Made by a program: the position numbers and the translations under genes. DNA of 55,396 bases from assembly GCF_001425785.1 (NCBI RefSeq), contig NZ_LMDI01000032.1, positions 1 through 55,396 of the forward strand, in the 5' to 3' direction. Below the pieces are notes generated by a model. The model was not told the origin of the DNA. It saw nothing but the letters and a program-made list of their open reading frames with translations, and did no database searches. The stretch comes from Rhizobacter sp. Root1221 (GTDB lineage Bacteria; Pseudomonadota; Gammaproteobacteria; Burkholderiales; Burkholderiaceae_C). Shown here piece after piece: positions 1 to 6,919 of this stretch (the stretch's first letter is position 1; every line of letters starts with the position of its first letter).

Positions 1-1
1 G

Positions 2-142
2 GCCCTATGGGTGGCACCCGAGGTGCCCAAGCGCGGCTGGTACAAGCTCTACGTCGAACACGTTCAACAGGCCCACCTGGGCGCCGACCTGGACTTCCTG
101 GTGGGTGGCAGTGGGGCCGAAGTGCCCAGGGAATCGCACTGA
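2..142 (+). CDS. IlvD/Edd-family sugar-acid dehydratase, C-terminal end (partial)
   Basis: An open frame runs in from the left edge and stops at TGA 140-142, giving the last 46 residues of a protein. The segment RGWYKLYVEHVQQAHLGADL followed by DFLVGG and the ending VPRESH resembles the C-terminus of IlvD/Edd dehydratases that act on sugar acids such as pentonates or galactonate, recalled from family members rather than searched. These enzymes remove water from an aldonic acid to give a 2-keto-3-deoxy acid. The aldehyde dehydrogenase starting 31 bases downstream is the kind of partner expected in the non-phosphorylating pentose (Weimberg-type) pathway, which supports the call. The catalytic and Fe-S regions lie outside the window, so the substrate cannot be judged. 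Confidence 0.6.
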   Translation, partial: ALWVAPEVPKRGWYKLYVEHVQQAHLGADLDFLVGGSGAEVPRESH

Positions 143-173
143 ACATGCCGTCAACACGCCCTGGAGACCTCTG

Positions 174-1592
174 ATGTCCACGAACCTGAACTTGCAAGCG
201 GTCGATGCGGTAGTCGCACGCGCCGTGCTGGCCTTTGACCGATGGAAGCTCGCCTCCGCGCAGTCCCGGGCCGACTTCCTGAACGAGCTGGCCCACGGTC
301 TCGAATGGTCGAGGGACCCGCTCGTCGACATCGCGATGACCGAGACCTCGCTGGGCAAGGACCGCCTGGGCGGGGAGCTGACGCGCACGGTGTTCCAGCT
401 GAAACACTTCGCGGACAAGGTGCTCGCGGGCCGCCTGTCGGCTGATGTGGAGAACGAGGTTGTCGCGGGGCCGCCCCCGGCCGGTCACCCGCACCTGCTG
501 CGCACGCACGTGCCCGTCGGGGTGGTGGCCGTGTTTGCCGCCAGCAATTTTCCGTTCGCCTTTTCCGTGCTGGGTGGCGACACGGTGTCGGCCCTGGCGG
601 TGGGGTGCCCGGTGGTGGTCAAGGTTCACCCGGGCCACCCGCGGCTGTCTCGTGCGGTGCAGGCCATTGCCCAAGGGGTGATGGACTCGCGGCCGGAATG
701 GGAAGGCCTGGTCGGGCTCGTGGAGGGTGCGGGTTTCGAAAGTGGCGTGCACCTCGTCGAGCACCCGCAGGTCGCGGCGGTGTCGTTCACCGGGTCGCTG
801 GCGGGCGGCCGGGCGTTGTGGAAGATCGCCAATGCACGCGAGGTGCCCATCCCGTTCTACGGCGAGTTGGGTTCCATCAATCCGGTGGTGGTGCTGCCAT
901 CTGCGCTGGAACAAGGTGGTGGCGAGCGTGCGGCGGCCCTGGCCGCGTCGATCGCCGGATCGTCCGGCCAGTTCTGCACCAGCCCCGGTGTGCTGATCGG
1001 CCTGAAAGGGCCGGCCATGGACACCTTCGTGCAGTCGCTGGCCGCCGGCCTGTCGCAGCAGGCCACCCACCGGATGCTCACGGAAGGCATCGAGCGCAGC
1101 TTCGCGGCGGGTGTCGAACGCCTCGGGCGGCTCACCGAACGCGGTGTGTCACCCGTGCCGGTGCTGGACCCGAGCGGTGTTCCCAAGCCCGGTCTGTTCG
1201 TGACGGACGCGCAGCGGTTCGTGGACTCGCACGAGTTGCGCGAGGAAGTGTTCGGCCCGTCGTGCGTGGTGGTGCTGGCCGACAGCCCCGCGCAGATCGC
1301 CGAGGTGCTGCTCAGCGTCACCGGCAGCCTGACGGTGACGCTGTGGGGGCTGCACGGCGACGACCCGGCTCACCACCGCATCCTCGACGCGGCGCTGCGC
1401 ATTGGCGGCCGCATCCTGTTCGACGGGGTGCCCACCGGCGTGGCCGTCACCGAAAGCCAGCACCACGGCGGCCCGTGGCCGTCGTCGACCAACGCACTGT
1501 TCACCTCGGTGGGCGATGCCTCGTCGGCGAGGTTCCTGCGGCCGGTGGTGCTGCAGTCGTTCCCTGCGTGGGCTCGCGCCCGGGTTCGCTGA
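174..1592 (+). CDS. Aldehyde dehydrogenase (NADP+), alpha-ketoglutaric semialdehyde dehydrogenase type
   Basis: A 472-residue aldehyde dehydrogenase of the NADP-dependent group that includes alpha-ketoglutaric semialdehyde (2,5-dioxovalerate) dehydrogenase, the last step of oxidative pentose and sugar-acid degradation. Visible landmarks are the cofactor-binding stretch FAASNFPFAFSVLGGDT, the VSFTGS loop, the general base in GELGS (Glu231) and the catalytic cysteine in SSGQFCTSP (Cys268). The ATG at 174 is chosen because GGAGA lies 6-7 bases upstream; an earlier in-frame ATG at 105 would overlap the preceding gene by 38 bases. The dehydratase remnant upstream, same strand, suggests one operon. 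The family assignment is strong; the exact substrate is inferred from context. Confidence 0.88.
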   Translation: MSTNLNLQAVDAVVARAVLAFDRWKLASAQSRADFLNELAHGLEWSRDPLVDIAMTETSLGKDRLGGELTRTVFQLKHFADKVLAGRLSADVENEVVAGPPPAGHPHLLRTHVPVGVVAVFAASNFPFAFSVLGGDTVSALAVGCPVVVKVHPGHPRLSRAVQAIAQGVMDSRPEWEGLVGLVEGAGFESGVHLVEHPQVAAVSFTGSLAGGRALWKIANAREVPIPFYGELGSINPVVVLPSALEQGGGERAAALAASIAGSSGQFCTSPGVLIGLKGPAMDTFVQSLAAGLSQQATHRMLTEGIERSFAAGVERLGRLTERGVSPVPVLDPSGVPKPGLFVTDAQRFVDSHELREEVFGPSCVVVLADSPAQIAEVLLSVTGSLTVTLWGLHGDDPAHHRILDAALRIGGRILFDGVPTGVAVTESQHHGGPWPSSTNALFTSVGDASSARFLRPVVLQSFPAWARARVR

Positions 1593-1604
1593 TCAAGGAT
1601 CGTG

Positions 1605-2885
1605 TCAGAGGCGGCCGCTGTCGCACAGCAGCACCCGCACCCGAAGCAACTTGCGCTCGCGCGCGTTGCGGGTGAGTTCCGCCGCCCGGTTGAACTCCTC
1701 GCGCGCCTCGGCCTTGCGGCCGAGCTTGAACAGCAGGTCGCCCCGCACGCTGGGCAGCAGGTGGTAGCCCTGCAACTGCGGATCGTCGCGCAGCCTGTCC
1801 ACGCGTTGCAGGCCCACCGCCGGGCCGAAGGCCATGGCCTCGGCCACGGCACGGTTGAGCTCCACCACCGGGGACGGCGACTGGTCCGACAGCACGGCGT
1901 ACAGCGCGGCGATGCCGGCCCAGTCGGTGTCCTCGGCGGTGCGCGCGCGCGCGTGGCACGCGGCGATGGCGGCCTGCAGGGTGTAGCGGCCGTGGGCGCC
2001 GCCCAGGGCCTCGGCCTTGGCCAGCGCGGCCAGGCCCCGGCGGATCAGCAAGGCATCCCACCGGGCCCGGTTCTGGTCCAGCAGCAGCACGGGGTCGCCT
2101 TGCGCATCCACCCGTGCGGCGGCACGTGAGGCCTGGATCTCCATCAGTGCCACCAGCCCGTGCACCTCGGGCTCGCCCGGCAGCAGGCCCGCGAGGATGC
2201 GGCCCAGGCGCAGGGCCTCGTCGCACAGGGCCGGGCGCATCCAGTCTTCCCCGGCGGTGGCCGAGTAGCCTTCGTTGAACACCAGGTAGATCACCTCGAG
2301 CACCGACGCGAGCCGCGGCGTGAGTTCGTGCGTGCGCGGGGCCTCGAACTGCACGTTCGCGGCCGCCAGCGTTCGCTTGGCCCGCACGATGCGCTGCGCG
2401 ATGGTGGGCTCGGGCACGAGGAACGACCGGGCGATCTCGTCGGTGGCGAGGCCACCGACCAGCCGCAGCGTCAGTGCCACGCGTGCGTCGGGTGACAGCA
2501 CCGGGTGGCATGCGATGAACATCAGCCGCAGCAGGTCGTCGCCCACGTCATCGTCGAGGGCGGCGTCCACGGCGTCGGCGAAATCGTCCTGCGCCATGGC
2601 GTGCTGCGCGTCGAGTTCGCGGCTGAGTTCACCCTCCTTGCCGGCGTGCACCTTGCGTCGCCGCAGGTGGTCCAGCGCGCGGTGTTTGGCCGTGGTCATC
2701 AGCCAGGCGGCGGGGTTGTCCGGGGTGCCGTCGCGCGGCCACTGTTCGAGCGCGGCCACCAGTGCGTCCTGGGCCAGTTCCTCCGCCACGCCCACGTCGC
2801 GCGTCATGCGCGCCAGTGCGCCGATGATCTTGGCCGACTCGATGCGCCAGACGGCGTTGATGGTGCGGTGCAGGTCGGCCGTCAT
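1605..2885 (-). CDS. ECF RNA polymerase sigma factor with long C-terminal extension (ECF42/DUF6596-like)
   Basis: A 426-residue extracytoplasmic-function sigma factor. The N-terminal half has sigma region 2 (RDVGVAEELAQDALVAALEQ, then PAAWLMTTAKHRALDHLRRR) and region 4 (DEIARSFLVPEPTIAQRIVRAKR). The remaining 200 or so residues form the helical, TPR-like extension typical of the ECF42 group, which is known to be encoded beside DGPF/YCII proteins and to lack a classical anti-sigma factor. The ATG at 2885 overlaps the stop of the upstream DGPF gene in an ATGA junction, so translation is probably coupled. It is the last of four same-strand genes, and both YCII/DGPF proteins in the operon are the expected partners. 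The extension, rather than an anti-sigma protein, is the likely activity control. Confidence 0.9.
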   Translation of the reverse strand: MTADLHRTINAVWRIESAKIIGALARMTRDVGVAEELAQDALVAALEQWPRDGTPDNPAAWLMTTAKHRALDHLRRRKVHAGKEGELSRELDAQHAMAQDDFADAVDAALDDDVGDDLLRLMFIACHPVLSPDARVALTLRLVGGLATDEIARSFLVPEPTIAQRIVRAKRTLAAANVQFEAPRTHELTPRLASVLEVIYLVFNEGYSATAGEDWMRPALCDEALRLGRILAGLLPGEPEVHGLVALMEIQASRAAARVDAQGDPVLLLDQNRARWDALLIRRGLAALAKAEALGGAHGRYTLQAAIAACHARARTAEDTDWAGIAALYAVLSDQSPSPVVELNRAVAEAMAFGPAVGLQRVDRLRDDPQLQGYHLLPSVRGDLLFKLGRKAEAREEFNRAAELTRNARERKLLRVRVLLCDSGRL

Positions 2886-3538
2886 GGGAGGACGGGATGG
2901 ATCTCCACCGCGGGGCGTTGCTGCGCGTACGGGTAGCGGCGCACCCACGCGATGGCGTCGTCGAGCGAGGGCACCTGGATGAGCCAGTAGCCCGCGATCA
3001 GTTCCTTGGTTTCGGCGAACGGCCCGTCCATCACCGTGTGCCGTCCGTCGCGGAACGTCACGCGGGTGCCCTTCGCGGTGCCACGCAGGCCGTCCGCGGC
3101 GAGCAGCATGCCCGATTGAACGGCCTCGTCGTTGCGCCGGGCCATGGCCTCGAGCCGGGGGGCGGGCGGGGTGGTCTCGGCCTCGGTGTCGGCATCGGCT
3201 TTGACGAACACCACGAAACGGGGCAACGTGCTGCCAGCGGTGGGGTCCACCCCGGGCAGGCCACCGGCACAGCCCGCATCGCGGAGTTCGAACTCGCCCT
3301 CGTGGACCGGTTGCGCGCGCAACCACGCCAGGGCGGCCTCGCGCGACGGGGCCTCGATGACACTGAGCCCTTGCGGGCCCGCACCGGGAGGCCGGAGCGG
3401 GCCGGGGCCATCGGCCGTGAAGCCGATCGCGACGGCCGCGGCGCGTGGCCCCAGCTGCACGTTTTCGTGGAGGGTGATGCCGGCAGCCGGCGGTGTGGCG
3501 AGGGCGGTGCCGCCCTGGCGCAGGATCACGAATCTCAT
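2882..3538 (-). CDS. Tandem YCII/DGPF-domain protein
   Basis: A 218-residue protein with two YCII-like (ferredoxin-fold) halves. The C-terminal half (about residues 105-218) carries the family signature MDGPFAETKELIAGYWLIQV. The N-terminal half (residues 1-95) keeps the fold-like pattern, ending in a stretch similar to EAALAWLRAQPVHEGEFELR, but has lost the DGPF motif and is degenerate. The function of DGPF proteins is not established; they are recurrent partners and probable targets of ECF41/ECF42 sigma factors. A GAGGA motif precedes the ATG at 3538. The gene is coupled through ATGA to the sigma gene and lies 47 bases downstream of the DoxX-like gene. The tandem arrangement with one decayed copy is the unusual point. 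Confidence 0.82.
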   Translation of the reverse strand: MRFVILRQGGTALATPPAAGITLHENVQLGPRAAAVAIGFTADGPGPLRPPGAGPQGLSVIEAPSREAALAWLRAQPVHEGEFELRDAGCAGGLPGVDPTAGSTLPRFVVFVKADADTEAETTPPAPRLEAMARRNDEAVQSGMLLAADGLRGTAKGTRVTFRDGRHTVMDGPFAETKELIAGYWLIQVPSLDDAIAWVRRYPYAQQRPAVEIHPVLP

Positions 3539-3585
3539 CCGTTGCGGTCCTCGGAATGGAAGTCGGACCGCAAGGATATCGCCGA

Positions 3586-3996
3586 TCAGCGCCCCAGCAA
3601 CAGTACCCGCAACCGCTGGTCACGCAGCACCAGGCCACCCCACGCGATGACCCCCACGTACACGCCGAACAGCAGGTGGCTGAAGACCGGGCTGCCGGCC
3701 CGCAGGTGCGTGGCGATGGCGCCACCGAGCAGCGCCGTCAGCAGGATGGCCCCGAGCACCGCGGTGCGCGGCACCGCATACAGCACGGCGATGGCGAGCG
3801 TGATCACACCGAGCGTGAGGGTGTGCTGGAGCGGTAGGCCCAGTTGTTCGGAGGTGGTGCGAACCACCTCCAGGTCGAGCACCTTGATGATCCCGTCGAA
3901 CAGCAGGAACAGCACGACAAGACCGGTGAGCACACGGCCGGTCCAGCGGGCCGGGACGGGAAGGGGCGACGGTTGGGGCAAGGCAAGGGTTTGCAT
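3586..3996 (-). CDS. DoxX-like integral membrane protein
   Basis: A 136-residue protein with four predicted membrane helices: roughly residues 22-40 (VLTGLVVLFLLFDGIIKVLD), 60-78, 80-98 and 105-125. Length, topology and the F-D-G-I-I-K-V-L-D stretch in the first helix match the DoxX-like family of small membrane proteins often found in redox or oxidative-stress operons. AGGAG lies 5-6 bases before the ATG at 3996. It sits between the two YCII/DGPF genes and 10 bases after the first, so it is almost certainly part of the sigma-factor operon. No catalytic residues can be named; the role is inferred only from context. Confidence 0.78.
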   Translation of the reverse strand: MQTLALPQPSPLPVPARWTGRVLTGLVVLFLLFDGIIKVLDLEVVRTTSEQLGLPLQHTLTLGVITLAIAVLYAVPRTAVLGAILLTALLGGAIATHLRAGSPVFSHLLFGVYVGVIAWGGLVLRDQRLRVLLLGR

Positions 3997-4006
3997 CGCC
4001 GTCTCC

Positions 4007-4435
4007 TCAGCCGCGGGCCTTGAGTTGCCCGAGCTCGGCGCGCTGCCGCTCCTCCTGCTCGCGCAGCTCGGGGGTCATCGCCGCGCCGAAGTCCTCCATC
4101 TCGAACACCTGCCGCAGCTCCACCTCTTCGCCGTCCACGAAGGGTGCGCGCTTCAGCCATTCGATGGCCTCTTCCTTCGAGCGCACCTGCCACATCCAGA
4201 AGCCTGCGATCAGCTCCTTGGTTTCGCTGAACGGGCCGTCGGTCACCGAACGTGCCTTGCCGTCGAAACGCACACGAACCCCCTTGGCGCTCGGGTGCAG
4301 GCCTTCCCCGTCGAGCATCACGCCGGCCTTGACCAGCGCGTCGTTGTAGGCGCCCATCTCCGTCAGCTGCGCCTCGCTCGGCATCACGCCCGCTTCGGAA
4401 TCCTTGCTGGCTTTCACAATCACCATGAATCGCAT
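4007..4435 (-). CDS. YCII/DGPF-domain protein
   Basis: A 142-residue single-domain YCII-related protein beginning MRFMVIVKASKDSEAG, with the family motif VTDGPFSETKELIAGFWMWQ near residues 64-83 and a charged C-terminal tail. The start at 4435 is preferred over the ATG two codons upstream because AAGGAG at 4442-4447 leaves a 6-base spacer. It is the first gene of the sigma/DGPF/DoxX operon. This paralogue keeps the full DGPF motif, unlike the first half of the neighbouring tandem protein. The biochemical role of the family is unknown; DGPF proteins often accompany ECF sigma factors and may be their outputs. Confidence 0.87.
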   Translation of the reverse strand: MRFMVIVKASKDSEAGVMPSEAQLTEMGAYNDALVKAGVMLDGEGLHPSAKGVRVRFDGKARSVTDGPFSETKELIAGFWMWQVRSKEEAIEWLKRAPFVDGEEVELRQVFEMEDFGAAMTPELREQEERQRAELGQLKARG

Positions 4436-4488
4436 GACCATCTCCTTGAGGTTGGCGGGCCAGCAGAAAGTGCTGGTCTCATGGGGAC

Positions 4489-4515
4489 GTCGCGCGACAA
4501 CACCCCGGATCGACA
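4489..4515 (-). promoter_or_regulatory. Candidate ECF-type promoter for the sigma/DGPF operon
   Basis: On the minus strand TGTCGA (4515-4510) is followed after 17 bases by CGAC (4492-4489), some 55 bases upstream of the first DGPF start codon. TGTCGA-type -35 elements with a short CG-rich -10 are what I recall for ECF42-dependent promoters, so autoregulation is plausible. I did not check it against an alignment. Confidence 0.4.
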
Positions 4516-4557
4516 TCGCTGCCGACCGGGGTTGAAACAAGATGTATCAGGAGGCGA

Positions 4558-5019
4558 TCAGGAGCCGCGCACGCCGCCTTGTGCGATGCCCACGCGGACG
4601 GCTTCGTCGCGCACTTGCGGCAGTTCGTTCAGCTGCACCGTGCGGCCGATGCGAGACATGCGCTCCTTGTAGTTGGCGATCGCTTCGTCCACGTTGCGCG
4701 GAGCGCTGTCGGGTGCGACTGCTGCCGGTGCGGCTTCACCGAACTGCACGGTGCGGCCGGCACGCTCGGCGCGGTCTTCCCAGGCTTGCTGGCGGGCGGC
4801 TGCGTTGCTCGGCACAGCGTCGGGGGAGACGGTGGCGGCTTGTTCGTCGTAGCGGGCGGTGCGGCCGATCAACGCCATGCGTTCGGCATGTTCGGCGCGG
4901 GCCGTGGCGGTGGCTTGGTCAACCGGTGCGGCCGTGGCGGAGAAGGTGGTGACCAGGGCGCTCACCGAGGCGAGGGCGATGGTGGCGGCGACAAGGCGGG
5001 TGCGGAGGAGGGTGTTCAT
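4558..5019 (-). CDS. Small secreted protein with three GRTxxxxE repeats, function unknown
   Basis: A 153-residue protein with an N-terminal signal peptide (MNTLLRTRLVAATIALASVS, cleavage probably after ATAA near residue 31). The mature part contains three spaced copies of one short motif: MALIGRTARYDEQ, RAERAGRTVQFGE and MSRIGRTVQLNE, each preceded by a charged helix-like segment. No enzyme family is recognised. AGGA lies about 6 bases before the ATG. It is transcribed in the same direction as the sigma operon and its stop is 122 bases upstream of that operon's first start, so it could share regulation or have its own promoter in the 5020-5196 gap. The start, signal and repeats are clear; the function is open. 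Confidence 0.72.
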   Translation of the reverse strand: MNTLLRTRLVAATIALASVSALVTTFSATAAPVDQATATARAEHAERMALIGRTARYDEQAATVSPDAVPSNAAARQQAWEDRAERAGRTVQFGEAAPAAVAPDSAPRNVDEAIANYKERMSRIGRTVQLNELPQVRDEAVRVGIAQGGVRGS

Positions 5020-5196
5020 GGGGTGTCCTGTTCAGTTCGTCGTTGGTGTGAATGAACTGTAGGTTTTCAGCCCCAAAGGAAAAAGATGCGCTGAGGGAAT
5101 AGGTTGTTTCACCTAGCGCAACAGCGGCGCCGTGGCTGTCGAACGGCCGCTGGAGGATCAGGCAACGTGCCGCAATGCCTGCGCTACGATGACCCG

Positions 5197-6441
5197 ATGG
5201 CGAAGATCATGTTGGCATGGGAGGCTGGAAGTTTTCTCGGCCATGAAGCTTTGGTGACGGCCTCGGCGGTGATGTTGCATCACGCCGGACACGAGGTTGT
5301 CGTCTGCCCACCCGCCGATGTACCGCCGAACGAGGCTGCCCAGCGCGAGGGAATTGCGTGGCAGCCCGTCAGCCGCGCGCCAGGGCACTTTGCTCCGAGC
5401 GTGCCTGCGCGATGGCGGTCCCGTGCGACGGCGCTGTGGGCCTTTGGCATGCATTCTTCGGCGCACACGGCAGATCGCTTCCACGCTTGGACCGCCCTGT
5501 TGCACCGAGAGCGTCCCGATGTGGCGGTTCTCCAGGCTGCACCGTATGCGCAATTGGCGGTGCGGCATGCCGGCGTGCCGTCCCTGGAGTTCGGCATCGG
5601 GTTCGACGTGCCTCCGCGGGTGTCCCCTTTCCCGGCCTTTCGCCATGGCGGAGCCTTCGACCTCAACGTCGCTCTGGCGCTCGAGCGCACGATGGTCGAG
5701 AACGTTCGGCGGGTTTGCCCGGTTCCAGAAGGAACGCCTCTCCACGCGCTGGTGTCGGGCGACCGCCGGCTGGTGGTGTCCGCGGCCGAACTGGACCACT
5801 ACGGGGGGCACGAGGATTCGACACGCCACTTCTGTGGACCGCTGCCTTTGCTCGACTGGGGGAGTTGTGAGGTCGTGTGGAAAGCAACCAGGCCGCGTGT
5901 GTTGGCCTACGTTCAGGCGAGCGCGATCGATCCGGCGGAGTTCTTGAAGGCGGCAGGTCAGTTGCAAGGTGACGTCGTGGTGATCTGCGCCGACGCAGAC
6001 GGCTTGGTCCGCACGCTCGCTGAGGAATATGGTGTCCGACTCTTCGCGCCACCGATCTCGGTGCGCGAGTTGTTGCCCAGCGCCGATTTGGTGATATGCC
6101 ACGGCGGCGGAATGATCGTCGAGGCCTTGGTGCGGGGCCGACGCTGCCTGGCGCTGCCAATCCACCACGAGCAGGCCATGACGGCGTCCAGGTTGGCCGG
6201 CCTTCGGCTTGCTGGGCACCTCGGCCCGAGGCAGGCGACCCATTACGCGGGTGCCATGCGCCGCCTGCTGGCGGACAGGGCACTGGTTGGCCGCCTGGGT
6301 GAATTCGAGAAGCGACATCGGCACATGGCGACCCGGTCGGTGGAGTCGTTCGTCGCGGCAGTCGCGTCGTTGGTGGCCGGTGCTCGCCCTGGGCCCGAGG
6401 GCGCCCACTGGCAGCGCGGAGGGTCATCCGGAGGCCATTGA
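5197..6441 (+). CDS. Glycosyltransferase, GT-B fold, UGT/MGT (EryCIII-like) family
   Basis: A 414-residue protein resembling UDP-glucuronosyltransferase-type enzymes that move a sugar from a nucleotide donor to a small or lipid acceptor. The N-terminal acceptor domain begins MAKIMLAWEAGSFLGHEALV, the usual Gly-Ser-Gly-H loop region in altered form. The C-terminal donor domain ends with the diagnostic segment VICHGGGMIVEALVRGRRCL and LPIHHEQAMTASRL (about residues 303-340), which contacts the nucleotide-sugar. No signal peptide or membrane segment is visible, so it is probably cytosolic. No recognisable Shine-Dalgarno precedes the ATG at 5197. It stands alone between divergent genes, so the acceptor cannot be inferred. 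The family call is firm, the substrate unknown. Confidence 0.83.
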   Translation: MAKIMLAWEAGSFLGHEALVTASAVMLHHAGHEVVVCPPADVPPNEAAQREGIAWQPVSRAPGHFAPSVPARWRSRATALWAFGMHSSAHTADRFHAWTALLHRERPDVAVLQAAPYAQLAVRHAGVPSLEFGIGFDVPPRVSPFPAFRHGGAFDLNVALALERTMVENVRRVCPVPEGTPLHALVSGDRRLVVSAAELDHYGGHEDSTRHFCGPLPLLDWGSCEVVWKATRPRVLAYVQASAIDPAEFLKAAGQLQGDVVVICADADGLVRTLAEEYGVRLFAPPISVRELLPSADLVICHGGGMIVEALVRGRRCLALPIHHEQAMTASRLAGLRLAGHLGPRQATHYAGAMRRLLADRALVGRLGEFEKRHRHMATRSVESFVAAVASLVAGARPGPEGAHWQRGGSSGGH

Positions 6442-6443
6442 AA

Positions 6444-6590
6444 TCAGCAGTCAGTGGCTTTGGCCAGCGCCGGGGGCGCGAGCACGCGTGACTGAACCTC
6501 TTCCGCCTCAGGTCTTGGTTCGAAGACGAGCACTGATTCGATGAACACCTGGAAGGCCTCGCGCTTTCGGTCTGGATCGGTTGGGTCCAT
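6444..6590 (-). CDS. Possible small or decayed gene, 48 residues
   Basis: A minus-strand frame begins MDPTDPDRKREAFQVFIESV and ends at TGA 6444-6446. Its composition (charged, helix-forming, followed by a Glu/Val-rich tail) looks more protein-like than the other frames here. The same frame stays open a little upstream without an ATG, while a neighbouring frame reads PSFDERIQKAMVFAA, so it may be the tail of a frameshifted older gene. No clear ribosome site and no family recognised. Confidence 0.25.
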   Translation of the reverse strand: MDPTDPDRKREAFQVFIESVLVFEPRPEAEEVQSRVLAPPALAKATDC

Positions 6591-6919
6591 GAATTGGATG
6601 CGGCGAAAACCATGGCCTTTTGAATTCGCTCATCGAAGGACGGGGGCCACGTCATGTGTGACCTCGGCTGACATATGGGGGCACCCATGGGCCGCGTGGA
6701 CCTCGATGCGGCCCCGCCCGACCACGTGCGCCGCGCTCATGCCCCGTTAACCGCCGTTCCTTCCGAATCGTCGAGTCTTTTCCGACTGCGCCGAGGGGTT
6801 TTCCGCTAAACGAATCGCCGATTCTCGGGATGTCTTGGTCGAGGAGGCCGCTTGCAGGCTTCGACGTACAGACAAACCGGCAGCCTCGTGGAGGAGGCTG
6901 CAGACAAGGACACAACGAC
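6591..6919. other. Upstream region of the giant RHS/RTX gene, no recognised gene
   Basis: This stretch before the giant gene holds no convincing gene. The motif GAGGAGGC occurs near 6841 and again near 6892, and AAGGA lies at 6906-6910, 9 bases before the ATG at 6920. The first two look like ribosome sites but lead to no better start. An in-frame ATG exists at 6830, but the 30 residues it would add are Arg/Gly-rich and unlike known homologue starts. I see no clear -35/-10 pair. Confidence 0.4.

Noticed and set aside
6541-6750. Plus-strand 69-codon frame before the giant gene
   Set aside because: Trp/Arg-rich composition, no ribosome site, no recognised similarity.
6830-6919. Earlier start for the giant gene at 6830
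   Set aside because: The added 30 residues are Arg/Gly-rich and unlike homologue starts; the ATG at 6920 has a better-spaced AAGGA.
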